The notes beneath the pieces were generated by a model. It was not told the DNA's origin. It did no database searches and worked only from the letters and a program-made list of their open reading frames with translations. This document shows, in pieces, positions 9,002 to 18,357 of a stretch of DNA of 64,000 nt. Every line of letters starts with the position of its first letter. The stretch's first letter is position 1. The stretch is from Xylanimonas allomyrinae (GTDB lineage Bacteria > Actinomycetota > Actinomycetes > Actinomycetales > Cellulomonadaceae): assembly GCF_004135345.1 (NCBI RefSeq), contig NZ_CP035495.1, positions 2,790,001-2,854,000 of the forward strand. The letters are read 5' to 3'. The position numbers and the translations under genes are program-made.

Positions 9002-12000
9002 ATGGTTACAAGTGACTCGAAACCCGAGCTTTCCAAGAATCGCTCTCGGCGCCGGCCCACACCTCTCGTGCCGGTCGCAATCGTTCTCACGCTGGTCGGC
9101 GGGGCGCTAGGCGTTGCTGACGCAACCGCCGAACCGCGCGCTGCCGGGTCGCACTTGGTCACCGAGTCGTTCACCGGCGCGGTGGTCGCGGATCCCAAGT
9201 TCATCGGCCTGGGCAGCGCATGTCTCACGGGCGCGGAAGCCAATTCCAGCGCTCCTGACGGGGCGTCAAACCTGAGCGACTGCGACGACTACCAGGTCGG
9301 CCCTGTGCCGTCACAGGGTTCTGGCGCGAGCCTCGCCGGATGGCTGCAGTTGACCGATGCCAGCGGGGGCAACATGAACAACGACAACAACGGCGCCGGA
9401 GCCTCGGCCTCCCGCGCTGGAGGGGTGCTGTTCAACCAGGCGCTGCCGGCCTCCGCCGGATTGCACGTGGAGTTCGATCAGGCTCAGTACGGCGGATTCG
9501 TCAACTCAACCCAAGGCGCACCCGAGGAGGAGCACCGCAACTGGGGTGCCGACGGCATCAGCTTCTTCCTGACCAACGGCAACTTCACGCTCAGCCAGAC
9601 CGGAGCGCCCGGCGGCTCCCTCGGGTACAGCCAGTCCCAGAGCCGGCCGGGCGTGGCCGGCGCATTCCTCGGGATCGGTCTAGATGCGTGGGGCAACTTC
9701 TCTCGCAACTACACCGGGCAGGGAGCCGGGTGTGAAGACAGAGACCTAAGTCCGGGCAATGCCGGCCGCCTGCAAGACTCGATCGCAGTGCGTGGTGCCG
9801 GCTGGCGTGACGGCAACGATGAATGGACCCAGGGCTACTGTCTGCTCGAGGCGAAGCAACTCACCTCGCCAGACCTGACACTGCGCGAGCCGTGGAACTC
9901 CGCGCTGGGAGGTTCGCCGGATCCCGTCGTCCGCGACGCCTTTGCTGAGCAGGCGCAACGACGCATCGTGATCGAAATCTCACCGACGAACGCCGACGGT
10001 TCGGCGACCGCGACCGTCGGGTTCTGGGTCGGCGAGAGCATGATCCCCGTCCTCACTGCGAATGTGGAGAATGTGCCGGCAACGTACAAGTTCGGCTTCG
10101 CCTCGTCCACAGGCAACGCGGGCGACGTCCATCTTCTGCGCAACCTGGAGATCAGCACGATCAACGAGCTGACGGGTTTGACACTGGTGAAGCAGGAGGA
10201 CCTGGCGAGTCCGTTGTATTCCGCGGAGGGATATAAAGCGGGCGACCAGATCCCCTACGTCTTCACCGTCACCAATACCGGACAAGAGCCGATCCAAGAT
10301 CTCGAACTGGTGGACGACCGCGCCGATGGCATCGTGTGCGAGAGCCTCACCCTCGGCCCCGCAGGCAAAGCCAACTCCTCGGTCACTTGCACCGGAACAC
10401 ACACGGTCACCCCCGAGGAAGCCACAAATTCCACTGAGTTCACGAACACCGCACGGGCCAAGGGAATCGCTGATCCCTCTGGTGACATCGAGTCGAATGA
10501 CGACTCGGTCACCGTCCCGCTGATTGCTCCGTCACCTAAACTGGAACTGAAGAAGAACGCCCGCCTGAACGACGCGAACGGCAACGGCCTCGGCGACGTC
10601 GGTGAGACCGTCACCTACACCTTCGAGGTCACCAACAGAGGGAACGTCACCCTGGCACCCGTCACGATCACCGACGAGATGCTGGGCCTGACCGGGCAGG
10701 AATGCGTTTCCACACTCGCCCCCGGCGTGACAGCATCGTGCGCCACGTCAGGCACCTACACGATCACCCAGGACGACCTCGGCAAGAACCTGAAGAACAC
10801 GGCAATCGCAACAGGCACCCCGATAACAGACGCCCCGGGCGCAAACGCGAGCCCCGCGCAGGACGAGGCGTCCACGACAACCAGCACGAGTCCTCCAGCA
10901 CCAGCACCTGCACTGGACCTGAAGAAGCACGCCTCCCTGAACGACGCGAACGGCAACGGCCTCGGCGACGTCGGTGAGACCGTCACCTACACCTTCGAGG
11001 TCACCAACACCGGGAACGTCACCCTGGCACCCGTCACGATCACCGACGAGATGCTGGGCCTGACCGGGCAGGAATGCGTTTCCACACTCGCCCCCGGCGT
11101 GACAGCATCGTGCGCCACGTCAGGCACCTACACGATCACCCAGGACGACCTCGGCAAGAACCTGAAGAACACGGCAATCGCAACCGGCACCCCGATAACA
11201 GACGCCCCGGGCGCAAACGCGAGCCCCGCGCAGGACGAGGCGTCCACGACAACCAGCACGAGTCCTCCAGCACCTGCACTGGACCTGAAGAAGCACGCCT
11301 CCCTGAACGACGCGAACGGCAACGGCCTCGGCGACGTCGGTGAGACCGTCACCTACACCTTCGAGGTCACCAACACCGGGAACGTCACCCTGGCACCCGT
11401 CACGATCACCGACGAGATGCTGGGCCTGACCGGGCAGGAATGCGTTTCCACACTCGCCCCCGGCGACACGGCACCGTGCGCCACGTCAGGCACCTACACG
11501 ATCACCCAGGACGACCTCGGCAAGAACCTGGTGAACACGGCAATCGCAACCGGCACCCCGGGAACAGACACCCCGGAAACAGGCACCCCGGGCGCAAACG
11601 CGAGCCCCGCGCAGGACGAGGCGTCTACGACAACCAGCACGAGTCCTCCAGCACCTGCACTGGACCTGAAGAAGCACGCCTCCCTGAACGACGCGAACGG
11701 CAACGGCCTCGGCGACGTCGGTGAGACCGTCACCTACACCTTCGAGGTCACCAACACCGGGAACGTCACCCTGGCACCCGTCACGATCACCGACGAGATG
11801 CTGGGCCTGACCGGGCAGGAATGCGTTTCCACACTCGCCCCCGGCGACACGGCACCGTGCGCCACGTCAGGCACCTACACGATCACCCAGGACGACCTCG
11901 GCAAGAACCTGGTGAACACGGCGATCGCAGCAGGCACCCCGGAGGCAGGCACCCCGGGCGCAAACGCTGGCCCCGCCGTCGACTCAGACACCGTCGAGAC

Positions 12001-12235
12001 TCCTGTGCGTGCGCCGGCCCCGCCGACTGGCTCTCCTGACGACGGCATCGGCCCCGTGGTGCACACCGGGGGAATGGCTGCTGACCGGAGCAGCTCCAGC
12101 CCGACCTCGCTCGCCCTGCTCGCCGCAGGCGTGACATTGGCTCTTGCGGGTGTGACCATCGCGCGTCATCGCCGCGGATTGCCGAAACGCCGCGCTGACG
12201 AGTTCACCCACATCGACCGCGGGTCGCGGCGGTGA
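9002..12235 (+). CDS. Large secreted cell-surface protein: lectin-like domain, repeated DUF11/DUF7507-type domains, C-terminal sorting signal
   Basis: 1077 residues. A basic N-terminus and hydrophobic core end at about residue 45 (DATAEPRA), typical of a long signal peptide. Residues about 50-385 resemble an L-type (legume-like) lectin domain: NWGADGISFFLTNG, then GFWVGESMIPVL. Then comes one divergent and four nearly identical Ig-like DUF11/DUF7507 repeats of about 122-127 residues, each starting LDLKKHASLNDANGNGLGD or similar and separated by Thr/Ser/Pro linkers. The C-terminus has a VVHTGG motif, a hydrophobic helix and a basic tail, i.e. a non-canonical LPXTG-type sorting signal. The sortase at 13367 is the obvious candidate to anchor it to peptidoglycan. 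Likely role: adhesion or glycan binding (inference). Confidence 0.85.
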   Translation: MVTSDSKPELSKNRSRRRPTPLVPVAIVLTLVGGALGVADATAEPRAAGSHLVTESFTGAVVADPKFIGLGSACLTGAEANSSAPDGASNLSDCDDYQVGPVPSQGSGASLAGWLQLTDASGGNMNNDNNGAGASASRAGGVLFNQALPASAGLHVEFDQAQYGGFVNSTQGAPEEEHRNWGADGISFFLTNGNFTLSQTGAPGGSLGYSQSQSRPGVAGAFLGIGLDAWGNFSRNYTGQGAGCEDRDLSPGNAGRLQDSIAVRGAGWRDGNDEWTQGYCLLEAKQLTSPDLTLREPWNSALGGSPDPVVRDAFAEQAQRRIVIEISPTNADGSATATVGFWVGESMIPVLTANVENVPATYKFGFASSTGNAGDVHLLRNLEISTINELTGLTLVKQEDLASPLYSAEGYKAGDQIPYVFTVTNTGQEPIQDLELVDDRADGIVCESLTLGPAGKANSSVTCTGTHTVTPEEATNSTEFTNTARAKGIADPSGDIESNDDSVTVPLIAPSPKLELKKNARLNDANGNGLGDVGETVTYTFEVTNRGNVTLAPVTITDEMLGLTGQECVSTLAPGVTASCATSGTYTITQDDLGKNLKNTAIATGTPITDAPGANASPAQDEASTTTSTSPPAPAPALDLKKHASLNDANGNGLGDVGETVTYTFEVTNTGNVTLAPVTITDEMLGLTGQECVSTLAPGVTASCATSGTYTITQDDLGKNLKNTAIATGTPITDAPGANASPAQDEASTTTSTSPPAPALDLKKHASLNDANGNGLGDVGETVTYTFEVTNTGNVTLAPVTITDEMLGLTGQECVSTLAPGDTAPCATSGTYTITQDDLGKNLVNTAIATGTPGTDTPETGTPGANASPAQDEASTTTSTSPPAPALDLKKHASLNDANGNGLGDVGETVTYTFEVTNTGNVTLAPVTITDEMLGLTGQECVSTLAPGDTAPCATSGTYTITQDDLGKNLVNTAIAAGTPEAGTPGANAGPAVDSDTVETPVRAPAPPTGSPDDGIGPVVHTGGMAADRSSSSPTSLALLAAGVTLALAGVTIARHRRGLPKRRADEFTHIDRGSRR
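10541..12000 (+). repeat. Four near-identical long repeats within the surface-protein gene
   Basis: Units start at 10541, 10913, 11279 and 11660 (spacings 372, 366 and 381 bp). Units 2 and 3 are almost identical at DNA level, and units 3 and 4 differ mainly in the linker, where short in-frame insertions such as extra PGTDTPET are found. Such identity, synonymous sites included, implies recent duplication or ongoing gene conversion and would allow copy-number change. Confidence 0.92.
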
Positions 12236-12281
12236 AACGGTGGCCGCAGGGCTGCCGTCGGCGGTAACCGCCCGGCGTCGC

Positions 12282-12318
12282 CGAGCCTCTGACGAGCTCC
12301 TCGCTCGTCAGGGGCTCG
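12282..12318 (+). terminator. Hairpin after the surface-protein gene
   Basis: A 15-bp stem (12282-12296 with 12304-12318, one G.T pair) and a 7-nt loop, 46 nt past the stop. There is no T-tract, so termination may need Rho or the hairpin alone. Confidence 0.55.
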
Positions 12319-12943
12319 GCGTGCTGGCCGGTAACACGTTCGCGGACAAGCTCGTTGCCCAGCTCAAGGTCGACATCGGCGTCGCCCGTTCCCCTCTGCG
12401 CCCGTTCGCGAGGACGAAACCCGAGCCCCCGCTTTCTGCGGTCTTCGGTTCCACTGCCGACACCCTCCGCTTCACGCAGAAGTCCTTCCTCCACGACACC
12501 CACGAGCACAGGTGCTCCGGGGCCGGGTGGCACACCCCCGCCAGCGATCACCCCGCCAGCGATCACCCCGCCAGCGATCAGCATGGCGTCGCGATCCGGA
12601 CCGACAGCCACTCACGAGAGGCCCTGACAGAGACTCTCCGACGACACCTCTCGCAACCATCTTGGCTGATCTCAAGTGACCACTTGGGTCCCCTGGTGTC
12701 ATCCACGACGCCTTTCGCGCGTCCCTTAGTGCGAAGGGGAACAAGGCGGGCCGAGATCAGTGTCGGCGTCCGTTCGTCCCCCTCAGCCCCGCCGCGAAAG
12801 CAGCGTCCGCACGATACCGACACCGACACCGATGCCGTTGCGAGCGGACCCGGGCGTGGCAGCAGGTGTGGCAACGGGTGCGACACGGATGTGACGACGG
12901 CAGGTGGTGGACAGTGCTTGCGGTGACCGACAGAGGGCTCGCC
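12319..12943. other. Intergenic region with a 15-bp repeat, no convincing gene
   Basis: About 600 bp. It contains 2.7 tandem copies of CCAGCGATCACCCCG (12541-12580). Long open frames exist on both strands but are of low complexity around the repeat and match no family. The end of the region should hold the promoter of the Cys-rich protein. Confidence 0.5.
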
Positions 12944-13363
12944 ATGGTCGACTCACTGTCGTGCGACGTCTGCGAAGCCTCCTTGGGTGCGGGCTGTGAC
13001 TCAAGCCTGCACCTGGGGTGGGCCGCCCATGAGGTGGGGTGCGACTACTGCGGAGCCACCCGGGGGCAGATCTGCGACCACTCCTGCGTGCTGAGGATCG
13101 TCCCCGCCTCCGTGCTGCGTGACACTCCGATGCTGCGAAACCATTCGCTCGACCGCCTGGTGGCCCTCTCCGAGAGCTACACGTGCCGGATCTGCCGACG
13201 GCTCCACTGCTGCGAGTACTGCGACGCGAGCAAGCACGCCGCCTGGTGTGCCGCGTTCACCGACTGCGCGCAGTGCGGCGCACCCGTCGGCGAGGACTGC
13301 CTGGTCGATTGCACGCTGAGCGAGCTCGTGGGCAGCGTCGCTCACGTCGTGCAGGCCGGCTGA
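12944..13363 (+). CDS. Cys-rich zinc-ribbon protein, function unknown
   Basis: 139 residues with about 20 cysteines in four similar modules: CDVCEASLGAGC, CDYCGATRGQIC, CRICRRLHCCEYC, CAQCGAPVGEDC. The CxxCGAxxGxxC pattern resembles the small zinc-finger of actinobacterial and phage proteins (general form CPxCGAxxGxPC), repeated here. The protein has no signal peptide and no membrane segment, so it is probably cytoplasmic and zinc-binding; whether it binds DNA or protein is unknown. The ATG at 12944 follows AGAGGG (12932-12937). It ends 3 nt before the sortase start, so the two are almost certainly co-transcribed and may be translationally coupled. Confidence 0.7.
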   Translation: MVDSLSCDVCEASLGAGCDSSLHLGWAAHEVGCDYCGATRGQICDHSCVLRIVPASVLRDTPMLRNHSLDRLVALSESYTCRICRRLHCCEYCDASKHAAWCAAFTDCAQCGAPVGEDCLVDCTLSELVGSVAHVVQAG

Positions 13364-13366
13364 CGG

Positions 13367-14188
13367 ATGGACGAGCAGACACGCGGTACGGCACCGGACT
13401 GGGCACCGGACTGGGCACCGGTCAGGGGGGCCGCCGAGCAGCATGCTCCGTCGCGCGGCGGGGCACCTACGCTGACCGACGCGGCCCCGGCGACGGCGCC
13501 GCCCCGGGCCGAACGCCGTCGGCGGCGGCGCTCGGAGCGGCGGCGCACGGGGTCGGGGTGGATCGTCGCGCTCCTGGTGCTGGGCGGAGGGCTGGGCGGC
13601 GTGGGCGCGGCCGGCCTGCTCGACAGCATGGACACGCACAGGCAGCAGGCGGACCTTCCGCGTGACCTGGCCGGGAGCCCGGTGCGCCTCGAAGAGGGCA
13701 CCGAGCCTTCGGAGGAGCAGGTGCGACAGATGCAGGCGGTTGCTGACGACGGCGCACGTTTCGAGGTCCCGCAAGTGGGCCTCGACGTGCCGCTCGGCGC
13801 GCTCTCCGAGGTGGACGGACAGATCGTGCCGCCCGGGTTCCAGTCTGCCTATCGCGTGCGCAACCGCGGCGTCCCTGTTGAGGAGGCCGAGAACGGCACC
13901 GTCTTCGTCGTGATGCACTCGCTGCGCGGGCGCGGTCAGGCCCCCGGCGACTATCTGGCGGACCGGGAGACTGGCAGCTCACGCGTCGCGCCTGGAGACA
14001 CCGTCCGGGTCGAGGACCGCGTCTACGCGGTGACGAGCTCGAGGCTGATCGACAAGGCGGACCTGCCCGCCGCCGACGAGGTCTGGACCGCTGAGCCAGG
14101 TCGGCTGGTCATCGTCACCTGCATGCAGCGCCCCGACGGCGCCGCCTCGCTGCAGAACCTGGTCATCTTCGCCTCGCTGGCGGCCTGA
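13367..14188 (+). CDS. Sortase (class E/F-like), membrane-anchored transpeptidase
   Basis: 273 residues. A disordered, Arg-rich cytoplasmic N-terminus precedes one membrane helix (about residues 65-85) and an extracytoplasmic sortase fold. The catalytic Cys is in LVIVTCMQR and the likely catalytic His in VFVVMHSLRGRG. The Arg expected near the end of the last strand is replaced (ASLQNLVIF); the Arg two residues after the Cys may serve instead. In the family it cleaves a C-terminal sorting signal and links the protein to peptidoglycan. Substrate candidates are the flanking surface proteins at 9002 (VVHTGG signal) and 14676. The start lies 3 nt after the Cys-rich gene. Confidence 0.82.
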   Translation: MDEQTRGTAPDWAPDWAPVRGAAEQHAPSRGGAPTLTDAAPATAPPRAERRRRRRSERRRTGSGWIVALLVLGGGLGGVGAAGLLDSMDTHRQQADLPRDLAGSPVRLEEGTEPSEEQVRQMQAVADDGARFEVPQVGLDVPLGALSEVDGQIVPPGFQSAYRVRNRGVPVEEAENGTVFVVMHSLRGRGQAPGDYLADRETGSSRVAPGDTVRVEDRVYAVTSSRLIDKADLPAADEVWTAEPGRLVIVTCMQRPDGAASLQNLVIFASLAA

Positions 14189-14675
14189 GCCTTCCGTGTG
14201 TCGTGCGCGCCACACGCGCACGACCTCGTCGGCGGCCCGACCTTTACACGCGCCCTGAACACAGGCCCGCTGACGCGCCCTGGTGACGCATCCCGGTGAC
14301 GCATCCCGGGGACGCAGCCCGGTGACGCAGGCTTGAGGCGAGGTTCTGAGGCTCGGACCTGGGACCCCGCGAGTCCCAAACCCGGGCACCACCCCGGGCG
14401 CCGACCCTACTGCCGACCCGACTGCCGACCCGGGCGCCTGCGCGCTTTCGGCCTGCCATCGGCGCGCGGCGGGGCCGGCCATCGCTCAGGGCAACTGTGC
14501 TTTATCTGGACGTTTCTTGTGCAAGACTGGGGTACGCATAGCGAGATTCCTGACCACCCGCAATGTGGCGTGGCTCACATTGAGATGGTGTCATTCGAGC
14601 CTGCCCGCGGCCATCACATCGGTGCGTCGGGCTGTCCGGCGCGCATGGCCGACGCACCGAAGCCAGGGAGACAAC
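14189..14675. other. Intergenic region with 13-bp repeats
   Basis: 487 bp without a recognisable gene. Four tandem 13-bp units (consensus GGTGACGCATCCC) lie at 14282-14333, and a second degenerate repeat of CCGACC(C) words lies near 14400-14430. The promoter and ribosome site (CAGGGAG, 14664-14670) of the next gene are at its right end. Confidence 0.6.
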
Positions 14676-16474
14676 ATGACGCAGCGCACGCTACGACGGG
14701 GGGTCGCGGTTGCCGCCGCGACGATGCTAGGGACGGTGATGCCCGTCGCGGCGGGCATCACCCTCGCGAGTCCCGCCGCGGCGAGCAGCGCGCCGGTGGC
14801 CGCCGACGCCGGGTCGGCGCACGGGGCCCCGGGCCTCGCCGGGTCAAGCGCCGCCACGACCGGCGACACCACGACCAGCGTGGAGTTCACGCTCGAGATC
14901 AGCGACACGATCGAGGCGGGAACCGACTTCGACTGCTACCTGCTGTCGGGTCTCCCGGCGGCCTGGTCGGTGTTCGAGGGCGAGAAGGAGCTGACGCCGG
15001 CGTCGCCGACACCCCTCATCTTCGAGATCACCAAGGACGCGGCCATCTCAGGGTCGGTCCGCGTCGTGGCGCCCGCCGGCTTCACGGGTGAGCCGCCTGA
15101 GGTGACTGTCTCGCGGTCCGCCGGATCCGAGACGCTCCTCGCGGAGTTCACCCACGAGAGCGCCCCGGAGGACGCCGTGGGGAACGCGTCCGGGAACGCC
15201 TCCGGGAACGCCTCCGGGAACGCATCGAGCAGCGTCCGCGGCAACGGGGCCTCGGCGCCGAGCGGGTCCGACAGGTCCATGCACGCCTCTCTCAGCTTCG
15301 CGAAGTCGATCCGATTCGGGGCTCGGCTGGCGTCTCGTTCGAGAAGTCTGTCCGGTTCGGCAGCCGTGGAAGCGTCACGGCCCAGTCCGGCTGCCAAGAG
15401 CCCGGGGCCGCCGCTGGCGACGCATCCGTGGAGTTGTCCGGCTCGGCTGCCTCAGAAGGCACCTCGGACTGGACGGCATCGACTGAGGTCGCCTGGACGA
15501 CGGTCACCGGGCTCAAGCCGAACACCACCTATCTGGTCGAGGGCGACGTCGCGGTCCAGGCAAGCGCCTCCCACACGGGCTCGACGGCGGCGCGCGTCGC
15601 GTACTACCTCGGAGCCGGCGGTGAGGTCGGCCAGAACGCTCTTGTCGGCACGAGCGATGAGGTGACCGCGGAGGGCGGTTGCGGCGGCGCAGAAGACGGC
15701 GGGCGCTCCGAGGCGCTGTTCACCACGGCCGAGGCCCAGACCGATGCCGCGATCGCCGTCAACGCCGTGATCCAAGGCGACGAGTCGGTGAAGGTCAACC
15801 ACATCTCGATGCGGGAGATGCGCACGGTCCGGTGCGGCCTGACCAACTCGAACAGCAAGTGGCCGTCGGGCAAGGGCGGCGGCGAGCACGGCAGCGGCGG
15901 CAAGGGCAGCGGCGAGCACGGCAGCGGCGGCAAGGGCGGCGGCGAGCACGGCAGCAGCGAGCAGCAGCGAGCACGGCAGCAGCGAGCACGGCAGCAGCGA
16001 GCACGGCAGCAGCGAGCACGGCAGCAGCGAGCACGGCAGCAGCGAAGCGAGCACGGCAGCAGCGAGCACGGCAGCAGCGAGCACGGCAGCAGCGAGCACG
16101 GCAGCAGCGAGCACGGCAGCAGCGAGCACGGCAGCAGCGAGGGCACGGAGAACTCCGAGGAGACGACCAGCACCCCCGAGGACACGACCAACCGTGGCCC
16201 GGGCTCCGGTGAGGTCACGATCACGGTGGGTGGAGGACAGACCCCGTCGGCTCCGGACCCGGGTGCCAGGGACTCGGCGAAGGTCGAGATCACCACACCT
16301 GGCGCCAAGACGCCGCCGGCATCGACGCCTGGCGGCACCGGGGCCAAGGTCAACGCGGGAGGCACCTCGATCGACCGGAAGCCCGGTTCGTCGCTTCTCC
16401 CGTTCGCGGCCGTGGCCGGAGGCGTCGCGGCAGCAGGCGCAGGGCTGATGCTCGTGCGCCGTCGCCAGAACTGA
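14676..16474 (+). CDS. Secreted repetitive surface protein with C-terminal membrane anchor (frameshifted at about 15320)
   Basis: The upstream frame starts at ATG 14676 with a signal peptide (cleavage near ASPAAASSA). The downstream frame continues to 16474. Adding one G to the run 15318-15321 restores SIRFGGSAGVSFEKSVRFG and a 599-residue protein. The mature part has a beta-rich N-terminal region, a NASG repeat, a domain around TTVTGLKPNTTYLVEGD, a long Gly/Ser/Glu/His repeat (GKGGGEHGSG, then EHGSS), and a Pro/Thr-rich stalk. It ends in a hydrophobic helix and RRRQN. No LPXTG-like motif precedes the helix, so it may be membrane-anchored rather than sortase-linked. It lies directly after the sortase operon. 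Confidence 0.8.
15944..16138 (+). repeat. 15-bp EHGSS repeat with a frame-swapped block
   Basis: Unit GAGCACGGCAGCAGC. One unit (15944-15958) is followed by a 10-bp truncated unit (15959-15968), five units, a 5-bp remnant (16044-16048) and six more units (16049-16138). The 10-bp and 5-bp pieces sum to 15, so the frame is lost and regained: the middle block reads RARQQ five times instead of EHGSS. Confidence 0.92.
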
Positions 16475-16700
16475 GCGGACACCGCGCCGCTCCTTGAGCA
16501 GCTGCGGGACTCGGCACCCGGGTGGGGGTGCCGGGTCCCGCAGCGTCGTCGTTCAGCGAGCAGAAACCAGCAGAAGCCAGCAGAAACCACCGAGCACGAC
16601 CGACCGCACGTCGTACGCCGCAGAACCCCGTCCATCCGGGCCGCCCCATGAGGCCCCCACTTGAGGCACCACAGCACGGCAACGCAGCACGAGGAGACCG

Positions 16701-18142
16701 GTGAACAGCACGAGTCTGGACCTCAGTGACGCCGAACTGATCGCCGCCGTCCGCCGCGGCGATCCCGACGGCGAGGCGTTCCGTACGCTCTTCGATCGGC
16801 ACTGGCGCGTGGTACGCGCCGTCGCGCGACTTTACGGCGCAGGCTCCGACTGTGACGACGCAGCCCAGGAGGCCATGTTGAGGGTCTTCGAGGCGATCGA
16901 GCTCGGGGGCGGCCCGGATGTTGCCTTCCGCGCATACGCCTTGACCACGGTTCGCAACGTCGCCGTCTCGTGGTCACGCAGGGCGAGGGCCGCTCCGGCG
17001 GGCGACGCGACCGACGTCGAGTCCGTCGCCCTCGAGCGGCGCTTCGAGCGTGGCGTGGACGACGCCGTTGCCGACCGCTCGCTGCTCGCCGACGCGTTCA
17101 GCACGGTGCCCGCCCGGTACCAGGAGGTGCTCTGGTACACCGTTGTCGAGGGCCGCACACCCCAGGAACTGGCCGCGCACTACGGGCTGGCGCCCAACGG
17201 CGTGGCCGTGCTTGCGGCTCGGGCACGGGAGAGCCTGCGCCGAGCCTGGCTGACGGTCCACCTGGGCGCGCCCGACGTCCCGGACGGGTGCCGTGCCGTG
17301 ATGGGCGTGATGGTCCGCCGCCAGCGCGGCGACTCCCTGACCCCCGGCGTCCGGGCTCGCCTGGAGCGGCACCTGGAGTCGTGTCAGCGCTGCCGGGAGG
17401 CGGCTCTGGCCGTGCAGCACCTGGCTCGCAGGCTCCCCGCGGCCGTCGGCCCTCTCGCTGCGGTGTGGGCTCTTCTGCTCCCAGGGTCCGCGATCACAGC
17501 GGCCCACTGGTGCTGGCCGATGCTGATGGTGAAGGCCAAAGCGGTCGTCGCGGCGATCGTCGCGATGCTCGCCGGGCTCGGCGTCGCGATGGGGTTCTGG
17601 ACGGCGCATCGCGGCACCGCGCTGCGCCTCTTCCCCGAGGAGCAGGTCGCAGCCACCCCGGCCGCCGTCTCCCTCCCCCTCCGCCGCGCCCCGCGCCCAG
17701 AAATGCCGCTGGCGTTCCTCTGCTCTCCCCGGTACCGTCCCCGGCACCGCCTCCCACTGCACCGCATCCCCTTGCACCGCCTCCCCCGGCTGCCGCTCGC
17801 GCCGTGCCCGCGGCGGCTGCGACGTCGGCCGCTGGTCGGCCCTCCGAGCCCACCCCGCCGGTGCTGCGCGGGCCGCTACCGGCACGACGGTCGGCCCCCG
17901 CACTGGGCTGGCTCGACGACGGCGGGAGTGACGTCGTCCCAGTCGCTGGAGCACCCGACCGGTTCGTCGGCGCGACGCGTGACGGACAGTTCGCCTCACC
18001 GCTGCGAATCCCGCCCGAGGGCGAGCAGCGCGCGATCTGGCCCGACCTGAACGCGGGTCGTCACACGCTTTCGCTCTGGTACGTCGAACCGGAGGCCGGA
18101 CGCGCAGGAGCGGTCCGGTCGGCTGAGCTTGTCGTGTCCTGA
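16701..18142 (+). CDS. ECF-type sigma factor with fused zinc-finger, membrane helices and extracytoplasmic tail (frameshifted at about 17677)
   Basis: GTG start with GAGGAGA upstream. Residues about 10-190 are a sigma-70 region 2 / region 4 pair (DAAQEAMLRVFEAI; PARYQEVLWYTVVEGRTPQELA). They are followed by an anti-sigma-like zinc motif (HLESCQRCREAA, about 225-236) and two hydrophobic segments (about 250-305). The remainder is a Pro-rich stalk and a C-terminal domain ending AGAVRSAELVVS. The tail is in another frame; one extra C in the run 17675-17679 joins them to 480 residues. Regulator and sensor on one chain suggests membrane-tethered sigma activity. Its position after the surface-protein island suggests it could control those genes (inference). 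Confidence 0.78.
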
Positions 18143-18170
18143 GCTTGTCGTGTCCTGAGCTTGTCGTGTC
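18123..18170. repeat. 16-bp tandem repeat over the stop codon (3 copies)
   Basis: CTGAGCTTGTCGTGTC at 18123-18138, 18139-18154 and 18155-18170, all identical. The stop codon of the sigma-factor gene (18140-18142) lies within the second copy, so the repeat arose at the end of the coding sequence. Confidence 0.9.
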
Positions 18171-18344
18171 CTGGGCACGTCGACTCCCAGATGTTCGCCG
18201 GGCCGTGCCATGGGCGATACACCGCGATCCTCCACGTTGTCGGCCAGGTCGGCGGGTGGCGTCCCGTTTAGGGCGGCCCGGGCTCGAGCGGCGGGGGCCG
18301 GGCGTTCTGTTCCGCGACCAGTCGACAACGCAATCCGAGATATA

Positions 18345-18350
18345 TAGAGT
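18345..18350 (+). promoter_or_regulatory. -10 hexamer TAGAGT for the PadR gene
   Basis: TAGAGT lies 7 nt before the GTG at 18358, within AT-rich sequence (TATATAGAGT). No Shine-Dalgarno is present, consistent with a leaderless transcript. PadR regulators commonly bind their own promoter; an operator may overlap this AT-rich stretch. Confidence 0.45.
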
Positions 18351-18357
18351 TAGTTGC

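Noticed and set aside
12240..12926. A 228-codon open frame between the surface protein and the Cys-rich gene
   Set aside because: No ribosome site or family similarity; it reads through a hairpin terminator and a 15-bp repeat (HPASD repeats).
14676..16474. LPXTG-type sorting signal in the second surface protein
   Set aside because: The residues before the C-terminal helix (IDRKPGSSLLPF) contain no xPxTG or xxxTG motif, so sortase anchoring cannot be supported.
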